Shown in pieces: positions 31,249-42,537 of a stretch of DNA of 64,000 bases. The notes beneath the pieces were generated by a model that ran no database searches, was not told the DNA's origin, and worked only from the letters and a program-made list of their open reading frames with translations. The number at the start of each line of letters is the position of its first letter. Position 1 is the stretch's first letter. The stretch spans positions 1-64,000 of the forward strand of contig BEDY01000011.1 in assembly GCA_002335605.1 (NCBI GenBank), in the 5' to 3' direction. Origin of the DNA: Prillingera fragicola (taxonomy: Eukaryota > Basidiomycota > Tremellomycetes > Trichosporonales > Trichosporonaceae). The translations under genes were made by a program, and so were the position numbers.

Positions 31249-32994
31249 ATGTCTTCTCATCCACCTCCTCTCACAATGTCCTCACGCAGTCCCACTCCCA
31301 CCTCCCCAGCCATGGACTTCATCGAGCTTCTCTCCGAGGGCCATGAGCAGGACAATGTCAAAACGGTGAGCACACCTCCATCATATCGCTAGCATCAGCA
31401 CTCACACGCACCAGCATGACAACAACAAGAGCTCAACCCTCGGACTCGACGTCCCCATGCCTGTCACCAGCTCAATCTCGAGCTCACCCACGCCTGCTCA
31501 GGCCTACCTCAAAGCTTACCCAACAGCCCACATTACCCTCCCCAACATCCTTCCCCGCACCCCACCTCCCGCCCAGCTTGCGCGCAGCAACATCCCTCGC
31601 TCCCTCAACCTCCACAACAGCAACTTTCGCTCATCTTCCGGGGATCCCCGTGAGTGCATGCCCGTCAAAGGAGTTGTCCACAACTGACACTGTAGGCCCC
31701 CCCGGCCCAAGCGCCAAGGACTTTACCACCTGGCGCTCCCCCATGACCCCAGGCTCGAGCTACACCTCCTCGACAGGCTCGACACCCTCCACCGCAACTC
31801 TCAACACTCCGTACACCGCCCCCGGTGGCGTCAGCCCGTACAAGCTCTACGCCGACCAGTCGCGCAACTTTTACCTCGAGCCGGTACCTGAGCCGGCGTC
31901 ACCTTCCCCTGGGGCCGAGCAGTTCACCATTCCATCCCAGCTTGACCAGTTTCAGCTTGGCTGTGCGCCCGAGTTTGACGTCGACGAGGAGTATCCCGTC
32001 GATCCGTCGCCGTTCCAAGCACCGCGGTCGACACTCGGCGTGGGATACTTTTCCGCCGAGGGCTCGCCTGTCTCCATAGACCTTGATGATCTCTACGCGG
32101 CCCACGCCGACGTTCCTCTCTCGCCAGAGGAGTCGGTCTCGTTCTTGGCCATGAGCGACACTTCGCCGGAGGACACCAAGCTTGTCCTTCCTGCCGACGA
32201 TGTCGTGAGCGAGGAGGACCTGCGTCCTGCCAAAAAGGTCAAGCGCACGCCCCAGCGCCGTATCAAGCGCGGTACCGTGCGCAAGTCGGCCAGCAAGAAG
32301 GCGGGCGGAGGGAAGAAGGCCGCCAAGGTAGGTACATAAGAGGTGTGTAGCTGATGACAGCAGCCGTTGATCGTCAAGGAGGAGGTTCGTGAGCCGGACG
32401 ACATTGCCACAGCGATGCCTTCGCCAACGTCGTCGCTCTCCCTTGCCTCCCTCTCGCTGCACGCCACTCCTGAGCCCACTTGCTCAGCCCCTCCCACTCC
32501 TACTGCTGCCCCCCCGGTCACACTCCCCACCCTTTCGCGTACCCCAACCCCAACTCGACCAACCCTGACTCCTCCATCACCACTCGACTCGCCCCTCCGC
32601 TCGATCGACGACGAAGACTACCTCCCACCCCTCCTCCCCAGCAACCTCCGCCCCCTCAAGACCTACAAGGCCAAAAAAAAGGGGAACCGCAACGGCGAAC
32701 GCCGCCAGACGCAAAACCGCTGCGCTCAGCGCAAGTATCGCACAAAGATTAAATCCCTCAACGAGCTCGTCAGCCACTTTGCCATCCAGGCCACGGCGCT
32801 CGTGCGGCGCGAGGCCGACGGCGAGATTGGCGTGCGTAGCGGATGGGATATGCTGCGCAAGGGGGCCTACCGCCTTGCTGATGACTACAAGCGTGAGTTG
32901 CCTGTGCCGTGCGGGGCTGATGGAAGGTGCGTGTCCTACCAAGGCGCAGGCGTTTGAGGCGGCCGTCAACAAGGCTATCAAGGACGCGGCTTGA
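31249..32994 (+). CDS. bZIP-like transcription factor
   Basis: Exons 31249-31365, 31415-31649, 31696-32327, 32361-32892 and 32927-32994 join to 527 residues. Most of the protein is Ser/Thr/Pro-rich with acidic patches. A basic stretch (RTPQRRIKRGTVRK, about 32250) is a possible nuclear signal. Near the C terminus the segment RRQTQNRCAQRKYRTKIKSL fits a fungal bZIP basic region (N-x2-A-Q-x3-R). The following zipper is short and has weak leucine heptads, so dimerisation may be unusual. The final intron (34 nt) uses an aag acceptor and is the least certain junction. The acceptor of exon 4 could shift by 3 nt (cagcag), which adds or removes one Gln. Confidence 0.78.
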
Positions 32995-33631
32995 GCTGAG
33001 GGGAGTGCCAAGCCTGAGCTCAGTTCACGGAGAGCTCTGTATCATGACCAGCTGTACCACCACCTGCGCCGCGAGCACACGAACCGCAAGCTGAAAATGT
33101 TTATGCCCTCGACCCGACCGACGCTTTTGTCTGGCCGCCCAATGTCGCCGATTTGATCAGACCTTGTCTTTCGACTTTCGTCTTGTCTTTCGTCTTGTCT
33201 TTCACTTGTCGTCGCTATTGTCTTTCGTCCTGTCTTTCGTTGTCCTTCTCGTGTAATATCTGTCACCTCTCACCAGAGGATCACCCATGCCATGCATACA
33301 CGCTGCTGCTCGTTCTCTGATAAAATCTCGATCCTCTCCAGCGCTTTGCAGGATCGCAGGCGACATGACTTTCAGGCACCAGACGCGTCAGGCCCCTGAG
33401 CTATTGATTGTCCCAAAGTCGAACACCATCAACCAGTCGAGTTTCTCATTCATCCATTCTTGCTCAATACAACAAGCAGTCACGCACACCACAACAAAAG
33501 AGGACAAGGAGCATCCCGAAGAGTGCAGAAGACGACAAGCCTCGCTCCACCCTCCTCCCCCCACTCATCTCCCCACTCATCTCGCACCACGACCCCGCAC
33601 TCCACAAAGCCCTCGCACCACTCCACACATC
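32995..33631. other. Intergenic with pyrimidine-rich minisatellite
   Basis: Carries the 3' end of the bZIP-like gene and the leader of the next gene. Degenerate repeats around ttgtctttcgt occupy about 33163-33240. The interval 33287-33631 is open in frame with the next gene but is CA-rich leader-like sequence. Confidence 0.5.
33163..33240 (+). repeat. Degenerate tgtctttcgt minisatellite
   Basis: Six or so imperfect copies of a 10-14 bp unit (ttgtctttcgt and variants) in direct orientation between two + strand genes. Confidence 0.75.
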
Positions 33632-36600
33632 ATGCGCACGCCGCGCACCCCAGCGGCCTCCTCCCCACACGGCTCGCACGGTACCCGGCGGCCCAGAGGG
33701 CGTAAATCCGGGGACGAATGGTACACCCCCGCTCGGCTCGCGATGCTCGCCCGGCGCGCGCATGAGTCCTCCAGCCCGCGCGGAGGGCGGGGGAAGGACA
33801 CAGAGTCGCCTGCACGAGTGCGGGGTGAGGCGGCCGAGTCGCCGCGGAATACGGGTGCCCATCGGAGTGGGGACGAGTGGTATACCCCTGCGAGGGTTGC
33901 TATGATTGCTGCGCGGAGAGGTGAGAGGGCTGGGCTGGGGGAGGGGGGCGCGAGTCGGGATAAGAGCACGCCGGGGAGGAAGCCTGGACGACGGCGGGGC
34001 GGGGACGACAGTGCTGGGGAGTCGCGCCGGGGTGGAGTCGATCCTGGGGAGAGCTCTCGGCGTGGTTCGAGCACTGGGCGCTCTGGACAGGGGTGGTATA
34101 CCCCTGCGAGGGTGCAGATGCTTGCTGCACGGCGCGCGGCGAGGGAGGAAGCGGACGAGGATGGCGATGACGAGGGCGCAAACGACGAGCCCAAGGAGAC
34201 GATCGACTCGCCTGTCCCACGACGATGGCGGCTCGAGGGTGTGGTGCTCCCACAACGACGGGTCAAGGCAATAGTCCCACATACGCCTGCTACACCGGCT
34301 TCTTCAGCCGACAGCCCCAGCTCCGACGTCAACGCCTTTCGGATCGCCAAGCTTGCAGAGGCTCGGCAGCTCAAGGTCGCCAAAAAGGCGGCAATGCAGG
34401 AGAGGCTGGAGAAGATGTGGGCAGCGCGGCGAGCGTCCGGCGCCAATGCGTTGGACGTGGATAGGGAGGGGGCCGTGGGGGATGCGCAGGACGAAGAGCT
34501 GAGACAGGAGTGGGACCAGCAGGGACCGAGCACCAGCAGAGCGAGATGGGCTTTTGCTCCTCACACTTCGTCGGACCACTATGAGGGCGAGGAAGAGCTG
34601 GACGAGCTGGACGAGCTCGAGGAGGATGAGCTGGACGAGGACGAGCTGGAGAACAACGCCGACACCACTCGCACGATCGATACCAGCGCCGCGGCCGCTG
34701 TGGCGAGGAAAGCAGAGGCAGCAAGGACAGCATACGCGCGCAGCGTGCGGTCGGCTCTGAAAGCTGCACAGCGTATAGCTGCAGTTGCAGCAGCGATGGA
34801 GGCCGAGATTCCAATACTTGCTCCTCCCGCCGTGCAGCCCAACAACAGCCCGTCCGCCGAGGAGCAAGCCGCCGCCGCTGCCGAGGAGAAGAGGGCCGCG
34901 AAGAAAGCTGCAGCTGTCGCCAGGGCTGCGCATGCGCGTAGTGTGCGCATGGCTCGGAAGGCCGCGGAACTCGCTGCTGCTGAAGCACCGGACGCCACCG
35001 ATGCCGACGTATCAATGTCTATCGACCCCGCAGATGCCCCAACATCGCCCAACGACCAGACCGCTGGCGCCGAGGAAGCGGAGAAGAAAGCCGCAAAGAA
35101 AGCCGCGGCAGTCGCCAGGGCTGCCCATGCGCGTAGTGTGCGCATGGCGCGGAAGGCTGCGGAGCTTGCTGCTACTGCTGAGGCAGCCGACGCCACCGAT
35201 GCAGGGGACGCCGACGTATCTATGGCCCCTCCAGATCTCCCCACACCAGCCAACGACCAAGCGGACGAACAGCCAGGAGCCGCCGAGGAGGCCGAGATGA
35301 AAGCCGCTAAGAAAGCCGCCGCTGTCGCTAGGGCTGCCCACGCGCGTAGTGTGCGCATGGCCCGGAAAGCTGCTGAGCGCGCTGCTGCAGCCGACGCGGA
35401 CGCGGACGTGTCCATGGGCGGGCAGGACGACGTCTCGATGCTCGACAACGATGTCTCAATGATAGGCAGCCACGCCGCTGTTCCGGACGATGAGAACGAG
35501 GCTGGCGCTGAGGCCGAGGCTGCCGAAGTCGCCAAGAAGGCTGCCCAAGTCGCGAGGGCGGCACATGCGCGCGAGGTCCGGATGGCTAGGAAGGCTGCCA
35601 AGCGGGCTCGACTGTCGAATGTCTCCCGCGCGTCTGGAGTGCATAAGCAGGGGACAACCGAGGTCGAGACCGCGGATGAGCTCGAGACTGGCGACGCGAA
35701 TGCTAACGAGGAGGAGCCCAGCGCAGTCGTTACACCTGCTCGCGATCAGGAACACGAGGACGCGACGGCTCGCTCCCAGCGCCAACAGCGTTTCGCAGAC
35801 ATGGCCGCAGCGGCTGCCAGCCCTGCGCTGCTCCGCCAGACAGAGGGTGCCGTGACTGCCGCGGAGAAGGACTTTGAGGCCCGTTGGGGCAGCGCATGGG
35901 AGGTCGACGAGCTTGAACTCGAGGTGCAGGAGGACTGGTGGGCGGATGTCCCTGGAGAGGGGATTGAGGTCGTTGGCGCGTCGCAGCTCGCTGTGCGCGA
36001 AAACGAACCGATTGGAACGCTCGGCGATACGACTATGGAGGTCGACACCACTATGGAGCTTGACATTATGGAGCTCGACACTACGCGGGAGGAGGAGGTG
36101 GAATCTGAGGCACGCAGCTCTGAACCTCCAAGCGAGCGTGATGAGCGTGGTCAAGAGGATCATGACCCTCCGGCACTCGTGGAGGACGTGGAGGACTCGC
36201 CGGCCACGGCCGCGCTGTTCGTCACTCCAGCTTTTCAAGAACGTGCTCTGGAGCCTTCCTCTAGCGTAGCGGCGAGCTGCGAAGCTGGCCCTAGATCTGT
36301 GTCACCGGCTGCTAAGAGTCAAGACGTGCTTGAGCCCGGACTGCTGTTCTCCACCCCTGGGTTGTCCCATGACATCTCGTCGTCGATTCCATCTGCCGTC
36401 CTTGACACGCCTCGTGCTTCGATTCACGCTCCGTCTTCCCCTGTGACTGCAGCACCGGTGTCAAAGACAGGTGCCATATCCTCTGAGGCGACGCACACTG
36501 CTCCGTCGTCGCCAACGCACGTCTCACCATCCTCTCCAGCGCCACCTCTGCCGCCGACTGCAGGCGGTGCTGCATCGAAGAAGACCCACAACCGAGACAA

Positions 36601-36784
36601 GCACAAGAAGAAGAAGCGCAGACGGTCCTCCCAGCTCTTCTCCGTGGTGGAGGAGGCACGACAGAAGACGACACTTGCATCGGCCGTGGAAGAGACGCGT
36701 AAGAAGAAGAAGCGCCGTGGGCGTGGCTCTGATGCCAGTGCTGTTGCGACTGGCTGGGGTATATCTAGCTGGGAAATCAGCTAG
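33632..36784 (+). CDS. Unrecognised alanine-rich protein with WYTPAR and KKAA repeats
   Basis: An intronless 1,050-residue frame from ATG 33632 (MRTPRTPAASSPHG). It contains two internal repeat families. Three copies of a motif G-D/Q-E/G-WYTPAR-x2-M-L/I-A-x-RR lie near 33712, 33868 and 34087. Five copies of a basic, Ala-rich helix of the form KKAAAVARAAHARSVRMARKAAE lie near 34690, 34895, 35090, 35300 and 35530, separated by acidic DVSM-type linkers. The C-terminal third is acidic, with a MELD repeat, and ends in Lys/Arg clusters (KHKKKKRRR, RKKKKRRG) that look like nuclear signals. I recognise no family. The alternating basic helices suggest binding to nucleic acid or acidic protein surfaces, as inference only. 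The frame runs upstream to 33287, but that stretch is leader-like. Confidence 0.78.
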   Translation: MRTPRTPAASSPHGSHGTRRPRGRKSGDEWYTPARLAMLARRAHESSSPRGGRGKDTESPARVRGEAAESPRNTGAHRSGDEWYTPARVAMIAARRGERAGLGEGGASRDKSTPGRKPGRRRGGDDSAGESRRGGVDPGESSRRGSSTGRSGQGWYTPARVQMLAARRAAREEADEDGDDEGANDEPKETIDSPVPRRWRLEGVVLPQRRVKAIVPHTPATPASSADSPSSDVNAFRIAKLAEARQLKVAKKAAMQERLEKMWAARRASGANALDVDREGAVGDAQDEELRQEWDQQGPSTSRARWAFAPHTSSDHYEGEEELDELDELEEDELDEDELENNADTTRTIDTSAAAAVARKAEAARTAYARSVRSALKAAQRIAAVAAAMEAEIPILAPPAVQPNNSPSAEEQAAAAAEEKRAAKKAAAVARAAHARSVRMARKAAELAAAEAPDATDADVSMSIDPADAPTSPNDQTAGAEEAEKKAAKKAAAVARAAHARSVRMARKAAELAATAEAADATDAGDADVSMAPPDLPTPANDQADEQPGAAEEAEMKAAKKAAAVARAAHARSVRMARKAAERAAAADADADVSMGGQDDVSMLDNDVSMIGSHAAVPDDENEAGAEAEAAEVAKKAAQVARAAHAREVRMARKAAKRARLSNVSRASGVHKQGTTEVETADELETGDANANEEEPSAVVTPARDQEHEDATARSQRQQRFADMAAAAASPALLRQTEGAVTAAEKDFEARWGSAWEVDELELEVQEDWWADVPGEGIEVVGASQLAVRENEPIGTLGDTTMEVDTTMELDIMELDTTREEEVESEARSSEPPSERDERGQEDHDPPALVEDVEDSPATAALFVTPAFQERALEPSSSVAASCEAGPRSVSPAAKSQDVLEPGLLFSTPGLSHDISSSIPSAVLDTPRASIHAPSSPVTAAPVSKTGAISSEATHTAPSSPTHVSPSSPAPPLPPTAGGAASKKTHNRDKHKKKKRRRSSQLFSVVEEARQKTTLASAVEETRKKKKRRGRGSDASAVATGWGISSWEIS

Positions 36785-37045
36785 TTTCATATTGTAGAAG
36801 TAGTTCTGTCCAGGCAAGTTTGCATTGTGGTTTGTATCAGCATGTAGAGCAGTTGTCTCTCCCAACAGACAGTGGACAACCTCCACCATGCAGCGGACCC
36901 ATTTTCTCCGGCCCGATTCCGACGACGGAAGCATTTCTCGCGACCATCAGGAAGATGCACTCACTCGTACTCCTGCCATCTTCCTGTCCATCATCCTCGA
37001 CAACAACAGCCTGCAGACTGCTGTACGTGTTTGCAGACACTCGAC

Positions 37046-39867
37046 ATGGTCACAATATCAACTCCGCCCAACGGCGAGGCCGATCAGGCCGAGACCTCGC
37101 GCGACGGCCTCAAGCGCATGCAGCGGCTGTCCGAGGCATCAAGGATGCGGCACAACCCGTACGTCCTCCTGCCCCTCCGCTCGACATTGTGCTAACATCT
37201 GCAGATACATAGCCGCCTTCCACCCCCTGACATCAATGATAATCTACCCCCCCTCTCGCTCCTCGGGGCGCCACCACGTCGTCTCTAGTATCTTTGCCGA
37301 CTCACCCCCGCGCGGCCTGATTCTGCCCAACTCTTTCTCCCCAGCCGAGATCATCAGCATCTCGCCCGACGGCGCCTGGATCACCACATTCCACACCACG
37401 GGGCCTACCGCCCAGATGGCACTGCCCGGAATGCCACCCGGCGCGGGCGATTTGATCGTGTGGGACGGCGGCCTCCTCGATCCGTCGACTGTCGTTGGAA
37501 ATGGGATCCTGCAGGCGAGCTTCCCCCTGTCGTCCCCGCCGCTTGCCATCTTGCATGTGTTTGGGGACCGTACACGTATTGCTGGAGGAGAAAAGTCTGC
37601 GCCTGCCGGTGGACCCGCGCCGCCGCCCGGCCACTCGTCGTCAAAGTCCCGGGGACCGACTGTGGTCGTCCTCACCGCCGATCTCATCTATTTCCTCCAC
37701 CCGCACGTCCTCCCATCGACCGTCACGCTGGACACGAGTAGCTCGGCCGCCGTCCCCGGAGCATCGGTCAGTGCGGCCGGAAGCGGCAGCGCGCCGCTCA
37801 CGTGGACTATCAATGCTCTGCGCTGCCCGATTGGTGCCCGCGCCTATGCTGACCTTGCCAACCCCGGTCCGTTGTCTGGATCGTGCCGTGCTCAGCGTGG
37901 ATGGCTGGGTACAGTTGGTGGAAACGACGGTGTGTGGGCGGCTGTGGAGAAGGATGGGGAATTGCGCGTGATTCGCATTGACATTGGGAGCGACCAGAAC
38001 AGCATTCCTTGTGAGTACAAGACCAAGTTGAACCCTCAGTTCTGACAAGACAGTCCTCTCCACGACTCCATTGCCAGCAATGCCCAGACCCTCTGCCCCT
38101 GCATTCAGCGAAGACGGTGCGGCTGCGACAGCCCACCTGGAGACCGTCGCCTTTGTGCCGCTGCATGACGACGGACGCCATGGCACCGCTAACGGTGCGG
38201 CCAAGGGCGAAATCGTGCAGGACCAGATTGGCGTCGTGATGGTCTACCGCGACACGGATGACAGTGGTGTTGTTCCCACCACCTCACGGAGCCGGACCCG
38301 CTTCGAGCTCGTTGGCTTGCACCATCGCCCAGCGACAGTTGTGGATGGCTTCAAGGAGATTGGCAGCGGCGACGATGCCAACCCTCCACTGGACTGGTTC
38401 CCGTCGCCCAAGGCGCGCATGACGGCTATGACGCCAGAGGGCTCGGTTCTTTTGGCGCTCACTCCTCTGCCCGACGTGCCTGCGGGGACACTCGCCCTCG
38501 CGCTGCTGGTGTCGCCTACGGGCTTGATGCTAACCCACGTCAACCTGGTCCCTCCCGCGGAGGCCAACACCTCCAGCGGGCGGTGGAATGCACTAGTGGG
38601 CGAGGAGAAGGCGCTCGACCCTAGTGTGCTCGTCGGCGACGCCGTTCTCCTTCCATCGCAAGGCGTGCTGCGCGGGGAGCTTGGGCTCGTCGCTTTGTTC
38701 GGCCCCGGCACCGTCCCGCGGTACGTGCCCTCGCCGCGTCTTGGCGCCGAAGCGCACCCGACCGAGAGCTTGAAGCATGTTGCTGAGCGGGGAGCTCGCA
38801 GCATCGTGCTCGCCATCAGGCAAGGCGTGGACTGGAGTGACGTCGTCCGCGCAGCCTTTGGCACCGTGCCCCGCAACGAAGCGCATGATCTCTCCCGCCA
38901 CCTGCTGGGCGAGACCCTCACGCTGCTGGTCAAGAGCTCACGCACGTACGTGTACCATTTGCTGCGTCTCCAGGTCGCAGTGTGGTCCCTCACCGACGAC
39001 CCCCGCCGCGAGCTCTCGGTTGAGATGCTGCGGATGAACGAGGTCATTGACCTATTCAAGATGGCTGGCGAGGACAAGGACGGCGTGATCAGCTTTGATC
39101 TCGACTCGGTTTGGCATCTTGTTGATGTGTTTGAGTGGGGTCTCGGTACGCTCCAGCGCGTGTTCCGGGATGCCGTCAGCGAAAAGGCGGCCGCCGAATG
39201 GGCTCCCACCGAGATCCGCGAGCTGGGCACGTCGAGGTTACTGTTCCTTGTCAACCCGCTGCTACGAAGGATTCTTGCGCGCTTTGTCGCGCTGTTGGAG
39301 GCGCTTGGCAAGTTTATCACCGGACTCGACAAGCCCATTCGCCCGCCCGAGTCTGCCTTCCTCCTCACGCGCAGCACGCAGGCAACAACGGTCGCGCAGC
39401 AGCGCATTGCCGACGCTATCCAGCGCGAAGGCGTCGACCTGCATGCGTGGGGAGAGGTGCTGGCCGCGCTTGCGAAGAGTAAGTCTATCTGCCTGAACAC
39501 CACTGATCCTCTAGCCCCGCACCCCTCCGGCGCCGACTCAACGGCCTCCATGCTCGCGCTGTCCCTATCCCCACTCGCTCCGCTCCTCCCCTCCCTGCTC
39601 GCGCTCATCCCAGCCCCCTCCTCCCTCTTCCTCGCCCCCGAGGGCGGTGAGCGGGACGGCGCAACCCTCGCCCCCATCGGCGACCGCCCCACAGCCCGCT
39701 GCGACCGGTGCGGCGCCCGCACAGTCCTCAAGCTCAAAAATCAGATGCAGCCCCCGCAGCCCTCGGCGTGGACGGCCTGGAGGCACAACTGGCGTGAAGG
39801 GTGTATGTGCGGTGGGACTTGGATGCGGTACCTCCTTGAAGCGCCTGTTGGGCTTGTCCGCCGCTAG
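37046..39867 (+). CDS. MED16: Mediator complex subunit 16 (Sin4-like)
   Basis: Tail-module subunit of Mediator, which passes signals from activators to RNA polymerase II. Exons 37046-37158, 37205-38010, 38054-39478 and 39515-39867 join to 898 residues; introns are 46, 43 and 36 nt. The N-terminal half has WD-like strands (LIVWDGGLL, ISPDGAWITTFH). The middle is helical. The C terminus has a zinc-binding signature: RCDRCGART followed about 28 residues later by CMCGGTWMRYL. A C-x2-C plus W-x-W...C-x-CGGxW ending is characteristic of Med16, as I recall it. The last intron is 36 nt, frame-preserving and stop-free, so retention would insert 12 residues. The stop is 128 bp from the stop of the convergent RNA-export gene. 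Confidence 0.78.
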
Positions 39868-39995
39868 TAGTAGATACGTAGACGATGGAGAACAGTGTCA
39901 GTCAGAGCTGCAGAGACTATCAATGACTACAGAACAGCCGACAGACACTCCAAGCGCTGTCCAGCCCAAATGCTCACTCCTCTCCACGCGGACAC

Positions 39996-41181
39996 CTATG
40001 CAGCAAACCTGCGCGCACGCTCATAAGCCCTCATCTCCTCATCGAGCTCTGCCTGGGTCTTGGGCCGAGCCTTGTCCTCCCGTTTCGGCTGCTCCTTCTT
40101 CTTGGGCTGCTGCGGCTTGGGCGCCGAGTCGACGTCCATCCGATCCGCGGTTTTGCCCTTTGCGCGCGCGACTTTTCCACCACCACCGGCAGCGCCGGCC
40201 TTCTTCCCGCCGGCGGCGGTGCGGGCCTTGCCCTTTCCTGTTGCAATGGCGACTTTTTGTGCCGCCGACGTCTTCTTGGCTGGGCCGCCCTTGGCCAGGC
40301 GGCTCAGGAGGAGGTCGCCCGGGTTCGACTTGCCCTTCTTCAGTGCTGCGCGCTGTTTCTCAAGCAGGCTGGGATGTCAACAATGCGCAACGACGTCTCG
40401 GGGAAACTCACAGCTTTTGCTTGTTCTTGTCACCACCAACAGCCTTTACCCCACCGGCGCCCTTCATGCGGGACAAGAGCTTGAGTCCCGGGGCGCGCGT
40501 GTCCTGCGTCGGCGGCTTGACGGCCTGGCGCATTCCGGCGCCGGTGCCGCGCTGGGTCGGCTGCTGCTGCTGGCCCTGCTGCTGGTTGGCATTCTGTCGC
40601 GGCGCAGCGGGGGCTGACTGCGCGACGCTCGGGTGCGGGGTTTGGGCTTTCAGGACGTGGTGCACTGCGAGAGTGTGCGCTGGGGGTTAGTATACGCTTG
40701 AGTCGAGGGCGGCGAGGATGGGGGGTGGAGGAAGATTGTTTGCGAGCGGCAAACCGGTGATGTCTCTCACGCCACCGCTGCAAAGCTGCTCGCCTTGCAG
40801 AAACAGCGAGTGGCCTCCATCGCCTGCATTCACCCGTACCCTCACGGCCGCAGCTCGCGCTCGCGCTCGACACTCACATCCATCGATAACCTGACCCGAG
40901 AACTGGACGCGCACCCGCTCCGCATCAGTGTCGCTGCCAACTTCAACAAAGAAGGTACCCAGAAACGCTCCCGCCGAGTTGTACAGCGCCGTCACAGCCA
41001 CGCTCGAGGGGGGAAGCTTGATGGGTGGGGCAGTGAGGAGTTCCTGCTCTTGTCAGTCCGTGTTGGATGATGTGACATGGGGTGGGCGGTGGGGGTGGAC
41101 TGGTGGGAGGATACGTACTGCCAGATCAGGCTCGCGGACATCCAGGGGGAGACCCGAGAAGAGGAGGGTCGAGGGGGCCAT
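39996..41181 (-). CDS. RRM-containing mRNA export adaptor, Yra1/ALY-like
   Basis: Exons 41119-41181, 40878-41043, 40412-40664 and 39996-40368 join to 284 residues. A divergent RRM spans roughly residues 4-80, with an RNP2-like strand LLFSGLP and an RNP1-like strand GAFLGTFFVEV. A Gln/Pro/Arg/Gly-rich middle and a Lys/Ala-rich region follow. The C terminus has AELDEEMRAYERARR, which resembles the conserved C-terminal LDxEMxxY motif of ALYREF/Yra1 proteins that recruit Mex67/TREX to mRNA. Introns are 75, 213 and 43 nt; the 213-nt one is long for this genome and could hide alternative coding sequence, but it ends with a good ctaac branch and gcag. The family call depends mainly on the C-terminal motif plus the RRM. 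Confidence 0.72.
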
Positions 41182-41535
41182 GGTGGATGCGGGTGGTTGT
41201 CGAGAAAGGTAGACGGAAGAACGACACACACAAATACAACCAAGAGCAGTCAGTCTATGATGGGCGCCAGATATTGAGTGTGGCACCACGTGGCTATGGC
41301 GGGGGGGTTCTTTTGGACCGGCGATGGCGAGTAAGCCTCTTCTGGCTTCCAGTGTGATTACAAGAGAGGCCAAATGCAAAGCGTAGATGCATACAGACTG
41401 GCTCTCGAGCCCAGCAGTCCCGAATCTCCGCTGCTGCCACAGCATGTACTATATGAACAACATTCTATCCCCTCGTCCACTCTAGGTCTCTATGCTTGAC
41501 CCTTCCGACAATTTGTTCAGATGCGCAGCCGTCCA
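41182..41535. other. Intergenic: promoter of the export adaptor and SYM1 3' end
   Basis: About 350 bp between two minus-strand genes. No element could be identified. Confidence 0.5.
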
Positions 41536-42537
41536 CTACCATCCCATACGCGTACCCACACCAGTCGATCCACCACCCTGCGAATCCTGGATCTTGTCCT
41601 TCCGAGCCTTGGCCTTCTCGACAGCCGCCTGGGCACGCTCCACCTCAGCGTGGCTTGGTGGTGGCAGCTCGGGCGCGTCGAGAAGCTCTTGATACTCGTG
41701 TGACTGAGCGACAGCTAGTGCTGCTTCGGCCTTGGCAAGGCGCTTGTTGTTGATGTTTTGCTGGTAGGAGAGGAAAATGTTCCACCCTGGATGTCAGCGC
41801 AAGCCCACCCATCAGAACTCACCCAGACCAACGGTCTGCTGCACGGCGAGACGGTGGTGGAGCGGCACAATGGCAAAGTTGACAATCTGGGTAGGAGCGA
41901 ACACGCACACCGACTTGATGTAAGACGGAATAAACGCGAGCTGGACCTTGGCCTTGACCTGCTCAGGCGTGCGGCCCTCCATGATGCCGTTCGACGCCCA
42001 GAACACTGCCGTCAGCTAGCCGTACACTGTTGACAAACTCACTAGACACGATGAACGGCCCCCACATGCACTGGTCCATAACAAGCCGTACGGCCAAAGC
42101 TGAGGGTCAGCAGGGTCACGACGCGCAAGACTTACTCTTCATTTTGGACGGGAAGCGTACACGGTCCAGGAGACTAAGCCAGGTGTGGGCCAGGGGTGCA
42201 AAGATGACACCGCCGTCTGCGGGGTAAGCTTGCGAAACCCACCAATGGTTACTACTTACAAAGACTCATGCGAAGCGCTCGTCCGGGCTGGTCACATTAG
42301 CTCTGGCTTGGGCGGCATGCTCACCTCGTATCGTGTCGGCGCCTCACCCTCGTGCTCCTTTTCGACCCCGAGCTTCCTTCCTTCGATGCCAAACTGGGCG
42401 ATTGTATCGCCAAACAGGAATAGCGTACCCGATGTGATCATCTTCGTCCGCAGAGGGTGGGTGTTGAGCACGCGGAGGTATGACTGCCATACGCGCGAGA
42501 AGACGCCTGCTGGGGCTGCCGCCGCTGCGGATGCCAT
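41536..42537 (-). CDS. SYM1: Mpv17/PMP22-family membrane protein (Sym1)
   Basis: Small multi-pass protein of the inner mitochondrial membrane (Sym1/Mpv17) or of peroxisomes (PMP22). Exons 42325-42537, 42260-42287, 42216-42136, 42043-42099, 41823-42005 and 41536-41786 join to 270 residues; five introns measure 36-43 nt and one exon is only 28 nt. Family hallmarks: an N-terminal W-x2-YL-x3-HPL-x-T-K segment, GD-x2-AQ (GDTIAQF), GP-x3-HTWL-type (FAPLAHTWLSLLD), D-Q-C-x-GP (MDQCMWGPF) and a final W-N-x-FLSY (GWNIFLSYQQN). The C terminus carries an extra ~75-residue hydrophilic, Ala/Glu-rich tail that typical family members of about 190-200 residues lack. Confidence 0.9.

Noticed and set aside
33287..33631. 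115-codon N-terminal extension of the WYTPAR protein
   Set aside because: CA-rich leader-like sequence with no repeat or domain content; the ATG at 33632 opens the characteristic composition.
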